In this document: positions 1 to 9,024 of the stretch, piece by piece
How positions within the stretch are numbered: the first letter of the stretch is position 1
How the letters are laid out: every line of letters starts with the position of its first letter
Source: Cryobacterium suzukii
GTDB lineage: Bacteria; Actinomycetota; Actinomycetes; Actinomycetales; Microbacteriaceae
Reading direction: 5' to 3'
DNA length: 64,000 nt
Assembly: GCF_004403185.1 (NCBI RefSeq)
Contig: NZ_SOHJ01000002.1
Span: 186,001-250,000, forward strand
Notes under the pieces: generated by a model
Databases searched by the model: none
Told to the model about the DNA's origin: nothing
The model's input: only the letters and a program-made list of their open reading frames with translations
Made by a program: the position numbers and the translations under genes

Positions 1-189
1 GGCCCGATACCCCGCACGAGCGACCAGGTGCGCGTGTTCGACGCCCTGAGCGGTCGCACGCCTCGCACGGTCGCCGATCTGTCACGCCGCGCCGGGCTCT
101 CGACTTCGGCCGTGCGCGGCGCCCTTGGCGGGCTCGATCTCGATGGGGCAGCCCAGGAGCGGGAGGCCGGCTGGGTACGCCGGGCGTAA
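1..189 (+). CDS. dprA: DprA DNA-processing protein, C-terminal end (partial)
   Basis: The window opens inside a reading frame of 62 codons that ends with TAA at 187-189. It begins GPIPRTSDQVRVFDAL and continues with a winged-helix pattern (TVADLSRRAGLSTSAVRGAL, then a short basic end WVRRA). This fits the C-terminal DNA-binding winged helix of DprA/Smf, which loads RecA on incoming single-stranded DNA. The Rossmann core lies upstream of the window. The call rests on this short domain plus context: dprA upstream of xerC, an M23 peptidase and rpsB is a common actinobacterial order. Another winged-helix protein is possible. Confidence 0.65.
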   Translation, partial: GPIPRTSDQVRVFDALSGRTPRTVADLSRRAGLSTSAVRGALGGLDLDGAAQEREAGWVRRA

Positions 190-226
190 AGAGGAGCCGG
201 CTGGAGCGACCCTCCCGTGGCTGGGC

Positions 227-1756
227 TCACAGCGTCCGGCGAGGGATCGCGTGCGTCGTTGCCGACGGGTGCGCAGCCGAGGACGTGGCGGCCGGTCTGC
301 GGTCGGCTGCGACTTCCGGGGCGACAAAGTCTGGGTGCGCGGCTAGGTGATCGGCACCGTCCACGGCCGCGCAGGCCCGCTCCACGGCGACGAGGGAGAG
401 CGCGACGTCCGCGGCATCCGTCGACCAGTTGCTGACCGAGATGCGCAGAATGTCCCGGTCGTGCCAGCGCGACCCCGACATCCACGCCGAACCGTCGGCT
501 ATGAGCTGCTGCGTCACCCGACGGGTGCGATCGTCGCTGCCGAAACTCACACACACCTGCGTGAACACCACTTCGTTGAGTACCTCGGCCCCTGGCATCG
601 ACCGCAGGCCGTCGGCCATGGCGCGCGCATTGGACGCGAGACCGTCAACCAGCGCGATCGTGCCATCGCGACCGAGCGATCGGAGCGCCGCCCACACCGG
701 AACGCCTCGCGCCCGACGGGACAGCTCCGGCACCTTTTCGAACGGGTCGCCGGGGCCAACGTGTCCGGGAGCACCATCGGCTGCCACCAGATAGCTCGTG
801 TGCACGCCGAATACCTTGCGCACGACTTTGGGCCGGGACACGATCGCCACCCCGCAGTCGTAGGGAACATTGAGCGTTTTGTGGGCGTCTGTCGCCCAGG
901 AATCAGCGCCATCCAGACCGGTCAGCTGGTCGCGAGAACTCGGGCTGACCGCCGCCCAGAGACCGAAGGCCCCGTCCACGTGCACCCAGGCTCCCAGCCG
1001 GTGCGCCACGTCGATCGCCGCGACCATTGGGTCGGATGCTCCGGAATGCAAATTGCCGGCCTGCAGGCAGACGATGGCCGGGCCGACGCCGGCGGCCATC
1101 AGCTCGGCGAGACTCTCGGGACGTAACCGTCCTTCACTGTCGACGTCCACCACGATGGGTGCGCCGAGGCCAAGGTAGCGCAGCACGAGATCGATGACGT
1201 CGTGACGCTCGGCCCCCACGAAAACCCGCACTCGCGGCGAACCGGCCAGACCGTCCCGGTCCAGGTTCCATCCGGCCCGATCCAGAACCCACTGCCGACC
1301 GGCGGCGAGGCCGACGAAATTGGCCATCGTCGCGCCAGTGGTGAATCCGACATCCGCTCCGGGTGGCAGGCCAAGCAGATCGAGTAACCAGCCGCCGGCG
1401 GTCTCCTCCAGCACGGCAGCCGCTGGAGTGGCAAACCGCATTCCGGCGTTCTGGTCCCACGCGGTCACCAGCCAGTCGGCGGCGAGGGCCGCTGGCAGGG
1501 TTCCTCCAATCACCCAGCCGAAGAACCGACCGGACGGCATCGCCATCAGACCGGGCTCCGCGAAGGAAGCCAGCTCATCGATGACCTCGGCCGCAGCGGT
1601 CGGAGTCGGGGGAAGGGGGCCGGCCGACAGCGCGGCCAGGGTATCGGCGTCGACGCGGGGGCCGACCGGGCGGGTAGGAAGCGACGCAAGCCAGGCCTGG
1701 GCGTGCAGAAGTGCACGATCCAGAGCCTTGGTGTAGGCGTCCGGCTGGGCAGACAT
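227..1756 (-). CDS. PLP-dependent decarboxylase, group II (aromatic amino acid / glutamate decarboxylase-like)
   Basis: A 509-residue fold-type I PLP enzyme. HVDGAFG (about 259-265) supplies the Asp that contacts the pyridine nitrogen, and DAHKTLN (about 290-296) carries the Schiff-base lysine, K293. Upstream, TTGATMANFVGL is the phosphate-binding region. These are hallmarks of the pyridoxal-dependent decarboxylase family acting on aromatic amino acids, glutamate or diaminobutyrate; the substrate cannot be read from sequence. I chose the ATG at 1756 rather than one 20 codons upstream, because homology starts here and a -10-like TATCAT lies 6 nt before it, suggesting a leaderless transcript. 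The gene is opposite in strand to dprA and xerC, so it interrupts that conserved block. Confidence 0.85.
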   Translation of the reverse strand: MSAQPDAYTKALDRALLHAQAWLASLPTRPVGPRVDADTLAALSAGPLPPTPTAAAEVIDELASFAEPGLMAMPSGRFFGWVIGGTLPAALAADWLVTAWDQNAGMRFATPAAAVLEETAGGWLLDLLGLPPGADVGFTTGATMANFVGLAAGRQWVLDRAGWNLDRDGLAGSPRVRVFVGAERHDVIDLVLRYLGLGAPIVVDVDSEGRLRPESLAELMAAGVGPAIVCLQAGNLHSGASDPMVAAIDVAHRLGAWVHVDGAFGLWAAVSPSSRDQLTGLDGADSWATDAHKTLNVPYDCGVAIVSRPKVVRKVFGVHTSYLVAADGAPGHVGPGDPFEKVPELSRRARGVPVWAALRSLGRDGTIALVDGLASNARAMADGLRSMPGAEVLNEVVFTQVCVSFGSDDRTRRVTQQLIADGSAWMSGSRWHDRDILRISVSNWSTDAADVALSLVAVERACAAVDGADHLAAHPDFVAPEVAADRRPAATSSAAHPSATTHAIPRRTL

Positions 1757-1762
1757 GCCGCC

Positions 1763-1768
1763 ATGATA
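1763..1768 (-). promoter_or_regulatory. -10 hexamer TATCAT, leaderless start of the PLP decarboxylase
   Basis: TATCAT read on the minus strand ends 6 nt before the ATG at 1756, so transcription should begin at or next to the start codon. No Shine-Dalgarno sequence fits in that gap. No clear -35 was seen. Confidence 0.4.
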
Positions 1769-1830
1769 GCCCCGCACGACGCTTCTGTCGGTGGCAGCCC
1801 GTAGGGTGGATTCCAACGAGAGGACGAGGC

Positions 1831-2784
1831 ATGGCGACCGTGCATTGGGGCCAGCATGCGCCCGCCGAGAAGTTACTGGTTCACCTGAGCGACACGCATT
1901 TTCTAGCGGATGCTGCGGCCCTCTACGGTACCGTCGACACCGACCACACGGTGCATCGTGCCCTCGAGCAGCTGCATCGGTCGGGTATCTGCCCCGACGC
2001 GATCGTTCTCACCGGTGACGTCGCCGATCGGGGCGAAGCGGATGCCTACCGTCGCATTCGCGACATTGTTGAAGCCGCCGCCGCCGAATGGGAGGCCAAA
2101 ATCATCTGGGTCATGGGCAACCATGACAAGCGCGCCGCTTTTCGTTCTACCCTGCTGCGCCAGCGCCACTCTGGCGAATCGGCGGACGCAGCTGATCGCG
2201 GCGCCGTCGACCAGGGCACTGGAAATCAGGACCCCGTCGACCAGGTGCACGTCATCGACGGCTTGCGCGTCATCGCCCTCGACACGAGCGTTCCGGGCTA
2301 TCACCACGGCGAGGTCAGCGACGCCCAGTTGGAGTGGCTGCGTGCGGTGCTGAGTACGCCCGCCCGCCACGGCTCGATTCTGGCGCTGCATCACCCGCCG
2401 ATTCCCACGCCGATTCCGTTGATGAAGGTGCTCGAACTGCAGGACCAGCCGCGACTGGCCGCCATTCTGGCCGGCAGTGACGTGCGAGCCATTCTCGGCG
2501 GGCACCTGCACTACTCCACCCAGGGCATGTTCGCCGGCATTCCCGTATCTGTCGCAGCGGCCACTTGCTACACGATGGACCTCAGCGCCCCCGAGCGTGA
2601 ACTCATCGGCGTGAACGGCGGTCAGACCATCAATCTGGTGCACGTCTACGCCGACCAGATCACGCACTCACAGGTGCCCCTCGGGGCCTTCGCCACCGTC
2701 ACACAGTTTCCGTCTGACTATGTCGATCAGCTCGGGGTGCTTACACCCGGGGAACGCTTGCAAGCATTCTCGCGGCAGCGATGA
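1831..2784 (+). CDS. Metallophosphoesterase, CpdA/GpdQ-like (cyclic-nucleotide or glycerophosphodiesterase)
   Basis: A 317-residue calcineurin-like phosphoesterase. The metal-binding motifs appear in order: LSDTHF near the N-terminus, TGDVADRGE, MGNHDKR, LALHHPP and GGHLH. This set matches the class III cyclic-nucleotide phosphodiesterase/GpdQ group, soluble dinuclear-metal enzymes hydrolysing cAMP or glycerophosphodiesters. The ATG at 1831 is chosen because GAGAGGACGAGGC precedes it. An extra acidic stretch between the GNHD and HHPP motifs, rich in Asp and Gly, is a variable loop. It is divergent from the PLP decarboxylase. Its 3' end precedes xerC by about 65 bp. Confidence 0.85.
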   Translation: MATVHWGQHAPAEKLLVHLSDTHFLADAAALYGTVDTDHTVHRALEQLHRSGICPDAIVLTGDVADRGEADAYRRIRDIVEAAAAEWEAKIIWVMGNHDKRAAFRSTLLRQRHSGESADAADRGAVDQGTGNQDPVDQVHVIDGLRVIALDTSVPGYHHGEVSDAQLEWLRAVLSTPARHGSILALHHPPIPTPIPLMKVLELQDQPRLAAILAGSDVRAILGGHLHYSTQGMFAGIPVSVAAATCYTMDLSAPERELIGVNGGQTINLVHVYADQITHSQVPLGAFATVTQFPSDYVDQLGVLTPGERLQAFSRQR

Positions 2785-2848
2785 CGGCGAAGGCTGTAAC
2801 GAAAACCGGGTACCCGCCGGCACAGGCCTGTCGAGGGAGCGAGAAGCC

Positions 2849-3841
2849 GTGTTGCTGACCGAGGATATCGAAGACTTTTTACGCTACTTGAGCGCCGAGC
2901 GAGGCTACTCGGCGCACACCGTTCGGGCATATCGCACCGACCTGGCCCAGCTGGCGAGCTTTGCGGCGGAACGGGGTGCCGAGGCATCCGCTGAGTTGAG
3001 CCTCGAACTCTTGCGGGAATGGCTCTGGGTCGCAACCCAGGCCGGCCTGGCCCGGACCACGCTGGCCCGCCGGTCGGCGTCGGCGCGCAGCTTCACCGCC
3101 TGGCTCGCGCGCAGTCACGACGACAGCACAGACCCGGCGGCGCGTCTGCGCTCGCCGAAACCGGGTCGAACGTTGCCGCGCGTGATCGCCCAGACCCAGA
3201 TGAGCGAACTGCTCGAACTGCTGGCGGCCCGCGCCACCGGGGGAGAGGCCGTCGCGCTGCGTGATCTCGCCATCGTCGAGCTGCTCTACGCCTCGGCGCT
3301 GCGAGTTTCGGAGCTCGTCGGCCTCGATGTCGCCGACGTGGACCTGGAACGGTTGACCGTGCGCGTAACCGGTAAGGGGGCGAAGGAACGTGTGGTTCCG
3401 TTCGGCGTTCCGGCAAAGCGCGCCCTCGTCGACTACCTGCGTCAGGGGCGGAACGTACTTGCCGCGGTCTCGGCAGACGCCGTGACGTCCGGGCCAACGA
3501 CAAAAGCTCGATCAAACGCCGGGGCGCTCGACGCCGCGGCACCAATCAGCAACGCGTCAAATGCCCCGGCGCTGTTCCTTGGCCGCCGGGGCCAGCGCCT
3601 CGGCGTGCGCGGCGTCTACCGCCTTGTAGCGGCGCTGCTGGCCGCGGTCCCCGGCACCGGCCCGGCCGGACCGCACGCCCTGCGCCACACCGCTGCCACC
3701 CATTTGCTCGACGGCGGAGCCGACCTGCGCGCCGTGCAGGAACTTCTCGGGCATGTCAGTCTCGGTACCACCCAGATCTATACCCATGTGTCGGCGGAAC
3801 GCCTCAAAGCCAGCTACGGGCTCGCCCACCCCCGCGCCTGA
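2849..3841 (+). CDS. xerC: Tyrosine recombinase XerC
   Basis: A 330-residue tyrosine recombinase that with XerD resolves chromosome dimers at dif. The N-terminal SAM-like core-binding domain (FLRYLSAERGYSAHTVRAYR) is followed by the catalytic domain: Arg in YASALRVSEL, Lys in VTGKGAKERVVPF, HALRH, GHVSLGTTQ and the nucleophile Tyr in TQIYTHVS. All catalytic residues are present. Start: GTG at 2849, after AGGGAGCGAGAAG; the frame is open further upstream but overlaps the previous gene without homology. A low-complexity insert of roughly 25 residues (Ala/Ser/Asn/Thr-rich, around 3475-3565) lies between the beta-hairpin Lys motif and the LGRRGQRL segment. Gene order with dprA and rpsB supports XerC over XerD. 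Confidence 0.92.
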   Translation: MLLTEDIEDFLRYLSAERGYSAHTVRAYRTDLAQLASFAAERGAEASAELSLELLREWLWVATQAGLARTTLARRSASARSFTAWLARSHDDSTDPAARLRSPKPGRTLPRVIAQTQMSELLELLAARATGGEAVALRDLAIVELLYASALRVSELVGLDVADVDLERLTVRVTGKGAKERVVPFGVPAKRALVDYLRQGRNVLAAVSADAVTSGPTTKARSNAGALDAAAPISNASNAPALFLGRRGQRLGVRGVYRLVAALLAAVPGTGPAGPHALRHTAATHLLDGGADLRAVQELLGHVSLGTTQIYTHVSAERLKASYGLAHPRA

Positions 3842-3885
3842 CCCGGCCGAGGGAGATATCGTTTCGTGCACGGGTCACGGCCCCA

Positions 3886-4416
3886 TCACGGCACCAACGG
3901 CAACAAAATCGCGCGCGGCACTGTCCCGAGAAAGAGTAGGGGCGACACGTATAGCCCGTGCAGTCGCACACCGAAATGCAGACAGCCGGGAGGGCAATGG
4001 CCACCGCTCGCCACTGTACCGATCACCTCTCCGGCGCGTACACGGTCTCCCTCCTCGACAGTGGCGATCACGGGCTCGACCGTCGAGATCAGATCACCCG
4101 GCTGGGTGATCGACAGCACCGGCCGATCAACGACACGACCCGCAAACGATACGACGCCGTCGTGCGGCGCAAACACCGCGTCATTCGCCGCCGCAGCCAG
4201 ATCGATGCCGCGATGACCGCTCGTATATTGCGACTCCGGTGCTTCGAAGGACCGGGTCACCCGGTGCGGCGACGCGACCGGCCACACCCAGGTCGCTGCC
4301 ATGGTGGGGGCTGAAACCGCCGTCCGCTCCAACGCGGCACCCGACGACTGGCCAGCGCCCGCACCCAGGATCACAATGATGAGAGCGGATGCAGCCAGTG
4401 CGCGTAAGTTCTGCAT
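3886..4416 (-). CDS. Exported M23-family (LytM-like) peptidase
   Basis: A 176-residue protein with an N-terminal hydrophobic signal segment (LAASALIIVILGAGAG, about residues 6-21) and a C-terminal peptidase M23 domain. Zinc ligands are visible in HRGIDLA (H-x3-D) and in the LHFGVRL motif, where the usual HxH becomes C-L-H, so the first His of that pair is absent. M23 enzymes cleave peptidoglycan cross-bridges, or act as inactive LytM activators when ligands are missing. It is convergent with xerC and divergent from rpsB, a position conserved in actinobacteria. The altered HxH makes catalysis uncertain. Confidence 0.85.
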   Translation of the reverse strand: MQNLRALAASALIIVILGAGAGQSSGAALERTAVSAPTMAATWVWPVASPHRVTRSFEAPESQYTSGHRGIDLAAAANDAVFAPHDGVVSFAGRVVDRPVLSITQPGDLISTVEPVIATVEEGDRVRAGEVIGTVASGGHCPPGCLHFGVRLHGLYVSPLLFLGTVPRAILLPLVP

Positions 4417-4727
4417 GCCCCTACCCTGCCGCTCGGCCCCGATCCCGCCCGGGCATCGGGCACATCCGTGTAGGCATCCACCGTTACCTGACCTGTGCAG
4501 GAGGCGGTCGCAGCAGTATGCCCGGCGGTGATACGCTATCCCCAGCAGCGCTTTGTGCGCTGACTACGCGTGCCCATTTGGCCGCCATGTCCAATCGGTC
4601 CCGTCTCACGCGAAACTTACGTGAACAGGGCGGACGTGTGCCGGGCACCAGGAGTAGCGATCGACCGATCGTTACACAAACCGATTGATGTGGCTTTCCA
4701 GTCTGCATCAGAACAGGAGTACGGCAC
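4417..4727 (+). promoter_or_regulatory. rpsB upstream region
   Basis: No gene seen in this 311-bp divergent gap. An extended -10 (TGaTACGCT, hexamer at 4532-4537) points toward rpsB; with a start near 4544 the mRNA leader would be about 180 nt, long enough for S2 autoregulation as known in other bacteria. GAACAGGAGTACGGCAC supplies the rpsB ribosome binding site. I could not fold a convincing conserved leader by eye. Confidence 0.35.
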
Positions 4728-5666
4728 ATGGCCGTCGTAACCATCCGCCAGCTGCTCGACAGCGGCGTGCACTTCGGGCACCAGACCCGCCGTTGGAACC
4801 CGAAGATGAAGCGCTTCATCTTCACCGAGCGCTCCGGCATCTACATCATCGACCTGCAGCAGTCGCTCGGGTTCGTTGACAAGGCCTATGACTTCGTCAA
4901 GGAGACGGTTGCCCACGGCGGCACCATTCTCTTCGTCGGCACCAAGAAGCAGGCCCAGGAATCCATCTCAGAGCAGGCGCAGCGCGTAGGCCAGCCCTAC
5001 GTCAACCAGCGCTGGCTCGGTGGACTTCTCACCAACTTCCAGACCGTGTCCAAGCGTCTGGCCCGCATGAAAGAACTCGAAGAGCTCGACTTCGAAGACA
5101 CCGCCAAGAGCGGTTTCACGAAGAAGGAAATGCTCATCAAGAAGCGCGAGCTCGTCAAGCTGCACAAGAGCCTCGGCGGAATCCGCAACCTCACGAAGAC
5201 CCCGTCTGCGCTGTGGGTCGTTGACACCAACAAGGAGCACCTCGCCATTGACGAGGCGCGCAAGCTCGGCATCCCCGTCATCGCCATCCTCGACACCAAC
5301 TGCGACCCCGACGACGTGCAGTACCCGATCCCGGGTAACGACGACGCCATCCGCTCCGTTGGTCTGCTGACCCGCATCATCGCGGACGCCGCAGCCGAAG
5401 GACTCATCCAGCGCCACGCCAAGCCGGAGGCCGAAGTTGAGCCCCTCGCCGCGTGGGAAGCTGAACTGCTCCAGGCCTCCGACACCGAGACCACCCCAGC
5501 GCAGTCCTCCGCCGAGACCGAGAAGGTTGCCGACGCTACCGTCCCAGCCGACGAGGCCGTCGTTGCAGAGCCCACCATCGCCGACGCTGTCGCCGACTCC
5601 GACGTTGCAGCCGTACTGGCTGCCGTCGCGGACGACACGACCGTTGTTGCCGACGAGACCAAGTAA
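4728..5666 (+). CDS. rpsB: 30S ribosomal protein S2
   Basis: 312 residues with the full S2 signature: [20 protein letters not shown] at the N-terminus, [29 protein letters not shown], and [20 protein letters not shown]. It binds the 30S head-body junction, recruits S1-type activity and helps initiation. The conserved protein ends near residue 235; a further ~70 residues are Ala/Asp/Glu/Val-rich and low complexity, a tail common in actinobacterial S2. The ATG has a strong AGGAG. tsf follows after 10 bp, so the two are cotranscribed. Confidence 0.98.
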   Translation: MAVVTIRQLLDSGVHFGHQTRRWNPKMKRFIFTERSGIYIIDLQQSLGFVDKAYDFVKETVAHGGTILFVGTKKQAQESISEQAQRVGQPYVNQRWLGGLLTNFQTVSKRLARMKELEELDFEDTAKSGFTKKEMLIKKRELVKLHKSLGGIRNLTKTPSALWVVDTNKEHLAIDEARKLGIPVIAILDTNCDPDDVQYPIPGNDDAIRSVGLLTRIIADAAAEGLIQRHAKPEAEVEPLAAWEAELLQASDTETTPAQSSAETEKVADATVPADEAVVAEPTIADAVADSDVAAVLAAVADDTTVVADETK

Positions 5667-5676
5667 GGAACCCGGT

Positions 5677-6504
5677 ATGGCAAACTTCACACTCGAAAAC
5701 GTCAAGGCTCTTCGCGAGAACCTCGGCACCGGAATGGTCGACACCAAGAATGCCCTCGTTGAAGCCGACGGAGACATGGACAAGGCCATCGAGATCCTGC
5801 GTCTCAAGGGTGCCAAGGGCAACGCCAAGCGCGCTGACCGTTCCACCTCTGAGGGACTCGTCGCTGCCAAGGAAATCGGCACGACCGCGTACATGATCGA
5901 ACTGGCCTGCGAGACCGACTTCGTCGCCAAGGGCGACAAGTTCGTCGTTCTGGCCGATAAGGTTCTCGACGCGATCGCCGCCGCTGGCGCGACCACGGTT
6001 GAGGCCGGACTGGCCGCCACGGCCGGCAGCCAGACCGTCGCCGAGCTCATTGACGGCGAAGCGGCAATCATCGGCGAGAAGTTCGAACTTCGCCGTGTTG
6101 CCGCCGTCACCGGTGAGTCGTTCTCGATCTACCTGCACAAGACCAGCAAGGACCTGCCCCCGCAGGTCGGCGTTGTTCTCGGCTTCTCCGGAGCCGACGT
6201 GGAGACCGCCCGCAGCGTAGCCCAGCACATTTCGTTCGCCAACCCCGAGTACCTCGCGGCGAGCGATGTTCCTGCTGACCTCGTGGAGACCGAGCGCAAG
6301 ATCGTCACCGAGATCTCGAAGAATGAGGGCAAGCCGGAAGCGGCACTGCCCAAGATCGTTGAGGGACGCGTCAAGGCCTACCTCAAGCAGGTTGCCCTGC
6401 TCGAACAGGACTACGCGAAAGACAACAAGTTGTCCGTCGCCAAGGTTCTGGATGATGCAAAACTGACCGTGTCGGGCTTCGCCCGGTTCAAGGTCGGCGC
6501 CTAA
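5677..6504 (+). CDS. tsf: Elongation factor Ts
   Basis: 275 residues. The N-terminal UBA-like domain (NVKALRENLGTGMVDTKNAL) and the EF-Tu-contacting core (IELACETDFVAKGDKF) are clear; this protein exchanges GDP for GTP on EF-Tu. The ATG at 5677 with AAGGAACCC is chosen; the frame upstream overlaps the rpsB tail. The product ends with LTVSGFARFKVGA and is followed within 10 bp by a strong intrinsic terminator. Confidence 0.98.
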   Translation: MANFTLENVKALRENLGTGMVDTKNALVEADGDMDKAIEILRLKGAKGNAKRADRSTSEGLVAAKEIGTTAYMIELACETDFVAKGDKFVVLADKVLDAIAAAGATTVEAGLAATAGSQTVAELIDGEAAIIGEKFELRRVAAVTGESFSIYLHKTSKDLPPQVGVVLGFSGADVETARSVAQHISFANPEYLAASDVPADLVETERKIVTEISKNEGKPEAALPKIVEGRVKAYLKQVALLEQDYAKDNKLSVAKVLDDAKLTVSGFARFKVGA

Positions 6505-6513
6505 CACAAAATG

Positions 6514-6553
6514 ACGGAGGTCGGATTGCGAAAGCGATCCGGCCTCCGTTTTT
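6514..6553 (+). terminator. Rho-independent terminator of rpsB-tsf
   Basis: Inverted repeat ACGGAGG(t)CGGAT ... ATCCG(g)CCTCCGT with a short GCGAAAGC-containing loop, followed by a run of Ts (TTTTTGTG). Stem of about 12 bp with one G-T wobble. It separates rpsB-tsf from pyrH. Confidence 0.9.
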
Positions 6554-6626
6554 GTGTGCCCCTCGTGGGTACACGCTGCGCACTTGGTAGTTTGGTTCCA
6601 CCCCCTCTCGGAAGGCCCCGCACGAC

Positions 6627-7367
6627 ATGACTGACACCACCCCACTGAATCCCACCGCGGTCGTCAAGAAGCGACGGGTGCTCCTTAAACTGTCCGGTGA
6701 GGCCTTCGGCGGCGGCGCCGTCGGGGTGAACCCTGATGTGGTCAGCTCGCTGGCCAGAGAGATCGCCGAGGGTGCCAAGCAGGTCGAAGTGGCCATCGTC
6801 GTCGGCGGCGGAAACTTCTTCCGCGGCGCCGAGCTCTCCCAGCGCGGCATGGACCGCGGACGCGCCGACTATATGGGAATGCTCGGTACCGTCATGAACG
6901 CTCTGGCCCTGCAGGACTTTCTCGAACAGGCCGGGGCGGAAACCCGCGTCCAGTCAGCCATCTCGATGACCCAGGTCGCGGAGCAGTACATTCCGCGGCG
7001 CGCGGAACGCCACTTGGAGAAGGGACGTGTCGTTATTTTCGGTGCCGGCGCCGGACTGCCCTACTTCTCGACCGATACCGTCGCCGCGCAGCGCGCCCTC
7101 GAAATCGATGCCGACGTTGTGCTCGTGGCCAAGAACGGCGTGGACGGCGTCTATTCCGACGACCCCCGTACGAATCCCGACGCCCAGAAGATCCACCACA
7201 TCACCTACCTGGAAGCCCTCCAGCGCGGCCTCAAAGTGGTCGACTCGACCGCGTTCAGCCTGTGCATGGACAACCACATGCCCATGCAGGTCTTCGGCAT
7301 GGCACCGGAAGGCAACGTCACCGCGGCCATCCTGGGCGCCGATCTGGGCACTCGCGTCTCCAACTAG
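6627..7367 (+). CDS. pyrH: UMP kinase
   Basis: 246 residues of the amino acid kinase fold. [14 protein letters not shown] is the phosphate-binding N-terminus; [12 protein letters not shown] binds [23 protein letters not shown] and [20 protein letters not shown] are the typical hexameric UMP kinase segments; [16 protein letters not shown] is the nucleotide-binding region. It makes UDP from UMP and ATP in the cytosol. A GGAAGG precedes the ATG. frr starts 30 bp downstream, giving a pyrH-frr-cdsA transcript separate from tsf. Confidence 0.97.
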   Translation: MTDTTPLNPTAVVKKRRVLLKLSGEAFGGGAVGVNPDVVSSLAREIAEGAKQVEVAIVVGGGNFFRGAELSQRGMDRGRADYMGMLGTVMNALALQDFLEQAGAETRVQSAISMTQVAEQYIPRRAERHLEKGRVVIFGAGAGLPYFSTDTVAAQRALEIDADVVLVAKNGVDGVYSDDPRTNPDAQKIHHITYLEALQRGLKVVDSTAFSLCMDNHMPMQVFGMAPEGNVTAAILGADLGTRVSN

Positions 7368-7397
7368 AATTGTTCCACCACCAATAAAGGAGTCACC

Positions 7398-7952
7398 GTG
7401 ATCGCGGATGTTCTTTCCGACGCCACTGCGCGCATGAACCGGGCCCTCGAGGCCGCCAAAGACGACTTTGGCACCGTGCGTACCGGCCGCGCCAACCCGC
7501 AAATGTTCGCGAAAATTCTGGTGAGCTATTACGGCACACTGACCCCGCTGGAACAACTCGCATCGCTGCAAAACCAGGAAGCGCGCACCATGCTGATCGG
7601 TCCCTACGACAAGGCAGCGCTGCGCGACATTGAGATCGCCATCCGCGACACTCCGAATCTGGGCGCCAACGTCGGTAACGACGGCACCACCATCCGGGCC
7701 ACGCTGCCCGAACTCACCACGGAACGCCGCAAGGAATTTGTGAAGATCGTCAAGGCCAAGGCAGAGGATGCCCGCATTTCAGTGCGCAACATTCGCCGCA
7801 AGGCCAAGGACGAGCTCGATGCGCTCAAGAGCGAGGTCGGCGACGATGAGGTCGGTCGTGCTGAGAAAGAGCTCGAGCTGATCACCAAGAGCCACGTGGA
7901 CGGTATTGACGACGCATTCAAACGCAAGGAAGCCGAACTCCTCGAGATCTAG
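7398..7952 (+). CDS. frr: Ribosome recycling factor
   Basis: 184 residues, the usual family length. Helical domain I and the hinge are recognisable: [20 protein letters not shown] near the start, [20 protein letters not shown] in domain II, and [20 protein letters not shown] in the C-terminal helix. It splits post-termination ribosomes with EF-G. Start is GTG at 7398 behind AAAGGAG. It sits between pyrH and cdsA in the conserved order. Confidence 0.97.
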   Translation: MIADVLSDATARMNRALEAAKDDFGTVRTGRANPQMFAKILVSYYGTLTPLEQLASLQNQEARTMLIGPYDKAALRDIEIAIRDTPNLGANVGNDGTTIRATLPELTTERRKEFVKIVKAKAEDARISVRNIRRKAKDELDALKSEVGDDEVGRAEKELELITKSHVDGIDDAFKRKEAELLEI

Positions 7953-7963
7953 GAAGCGTTCAG

Positions 7964-8977
7964 ATGACCGAGCAACCGGAAAACGGCCAGCCGCACAAAC
8001 GCGGTCACGGTGTCAGTCGCGCCGAGTTTCGGGCGCAAGTGAAAACGACGCGCGCTGATTTCGAGCGTCAGGTGCAGACCACCAAGGCCGATTTTGAACG
8101 CCAGGTGCAGGCCACCCGGGCTCAACTCGATGCAACGAACGAACGCATCGCAGCGCGCACCGGGCGCAACCTCATTTTGGCCATCCTGATCGGACTCGTG
8201 CTCGGCGGCTCAATGCTGGTCAGCCTCATCATCATCAAACAGCTCTTCATGATCTTCGCGGTCGTAATTGTCGGATTCTGTGCGTTCGAACTGGCGCAGG
8301 CCCTGCGGCGCGCCGGACGCAACGTGCCGCGCATCCCCGTGATCATCTCTGCGGTTGCCATCGTTCCGGCTGCGTTCTACGGCGGGGCAACCGGCCAATG
8401 GCTCGTCATGCTCGGCGGCATCGTACTAATCGGACTGTGGCGCTTGGCCCTGCTCGTGCTGCCGTCGCACCGCGCCACCGCCCGTTCCCTCCTCGGCGAC
8501 GTGGGCGGTGGCATCCTGATTCAGGTCTACGTCGTCTTTCTCGCGAGTTTTGCCGTTTTGCTGGTCGCCCAGGACCACGGTCAGTGGTGGACGCTCGCCT
8601 TTCTGATCCTGGTCATTTCTGCCGACACCGGTGCGTACGTCAGCGGCCTGAACTTCGGCAAGCATCCGATGGCGCCTTCGATCAGCCCGAAGAAGACGTG
8701 GGAGGGCTTTGTTGGCGCCGGACTGATCTGCATGATCGCTGGCGTGCTGCTCTCGATCTTTATGCTTGACCAGCCCTGGTGGTTCGGTTTGGTCTTCGGA
8801 GCCGTCATTCTGCTCACCGCGACTTTTGGCGACCTGGCCGAATCGCTCATTAAACGCGACCTGGGAATCAAGGACATGAGTTCATGGTTGCCCGGACACG
8901 GCGGCTTTCTGGACCGGCTCGACTCGATTCTGCCGTCGGCCGCTGCCGCCTACGCCCTCTATCTGGTCTTTGCGTGA
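7964..8977 (+). CDS. cdsA: Phosphatidate cytidylyltransferase
   Basis: 337 residues. The membrane domain has about eight hydrophobic segments from residue 65 on, and the C-terminal CTP-transferase signature runs SADTGAYVSG ... SPKKTWEGFVGAG ... GDLAESLIKRDLGIKDM ... GHGGFLDRLDSI. It makes CDP-diacylglycerol from phosphatidate and CTP for phospholipid synthesis. The first 60 residues are unusual: a charged helical segment with a repeated ADFERQVQ(T/A)T unit, predicted coiled coil and cytosolic, not part of the catalytic family. Start ATG at 7964 has AGGAAGCG. frr ends 12 bp upstream. Confidence 0.95.
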   Translation: MTEQPENGQPHKRGHGVSRAEFRAQVKTTRADFERQVQTTKADFERQVQATRAQLDATNERIAARTGRNLILAILIGLVLGGSMLVSLIIIKQLFMIFAVVIVGFCAFELAQALRRAGRNVPRIPVIISAVAIVPAAFYGGATGQWLVMLGGIVLIGLWRLALLVLPSHRATARSLLGDVGGGILIQVYVVFLASFAVLLVAQDHGQWWTLAFLILVISADTGAYVSGLNFGKHPMAPSISPKKTWEGFVGAGLICMIAGVLLSIFMLDQPWWFGLVFGAVILLTATFGDLAESLIKRDLGIKDMSSWLPGHGGFLDRLDSILPSAAAAYALYLVFA

Positions 8978-9024
8978 GCGCAACCGATTTTCCCCCCGCG
9001 AACCCGGTACGAGACAATAAAGGT

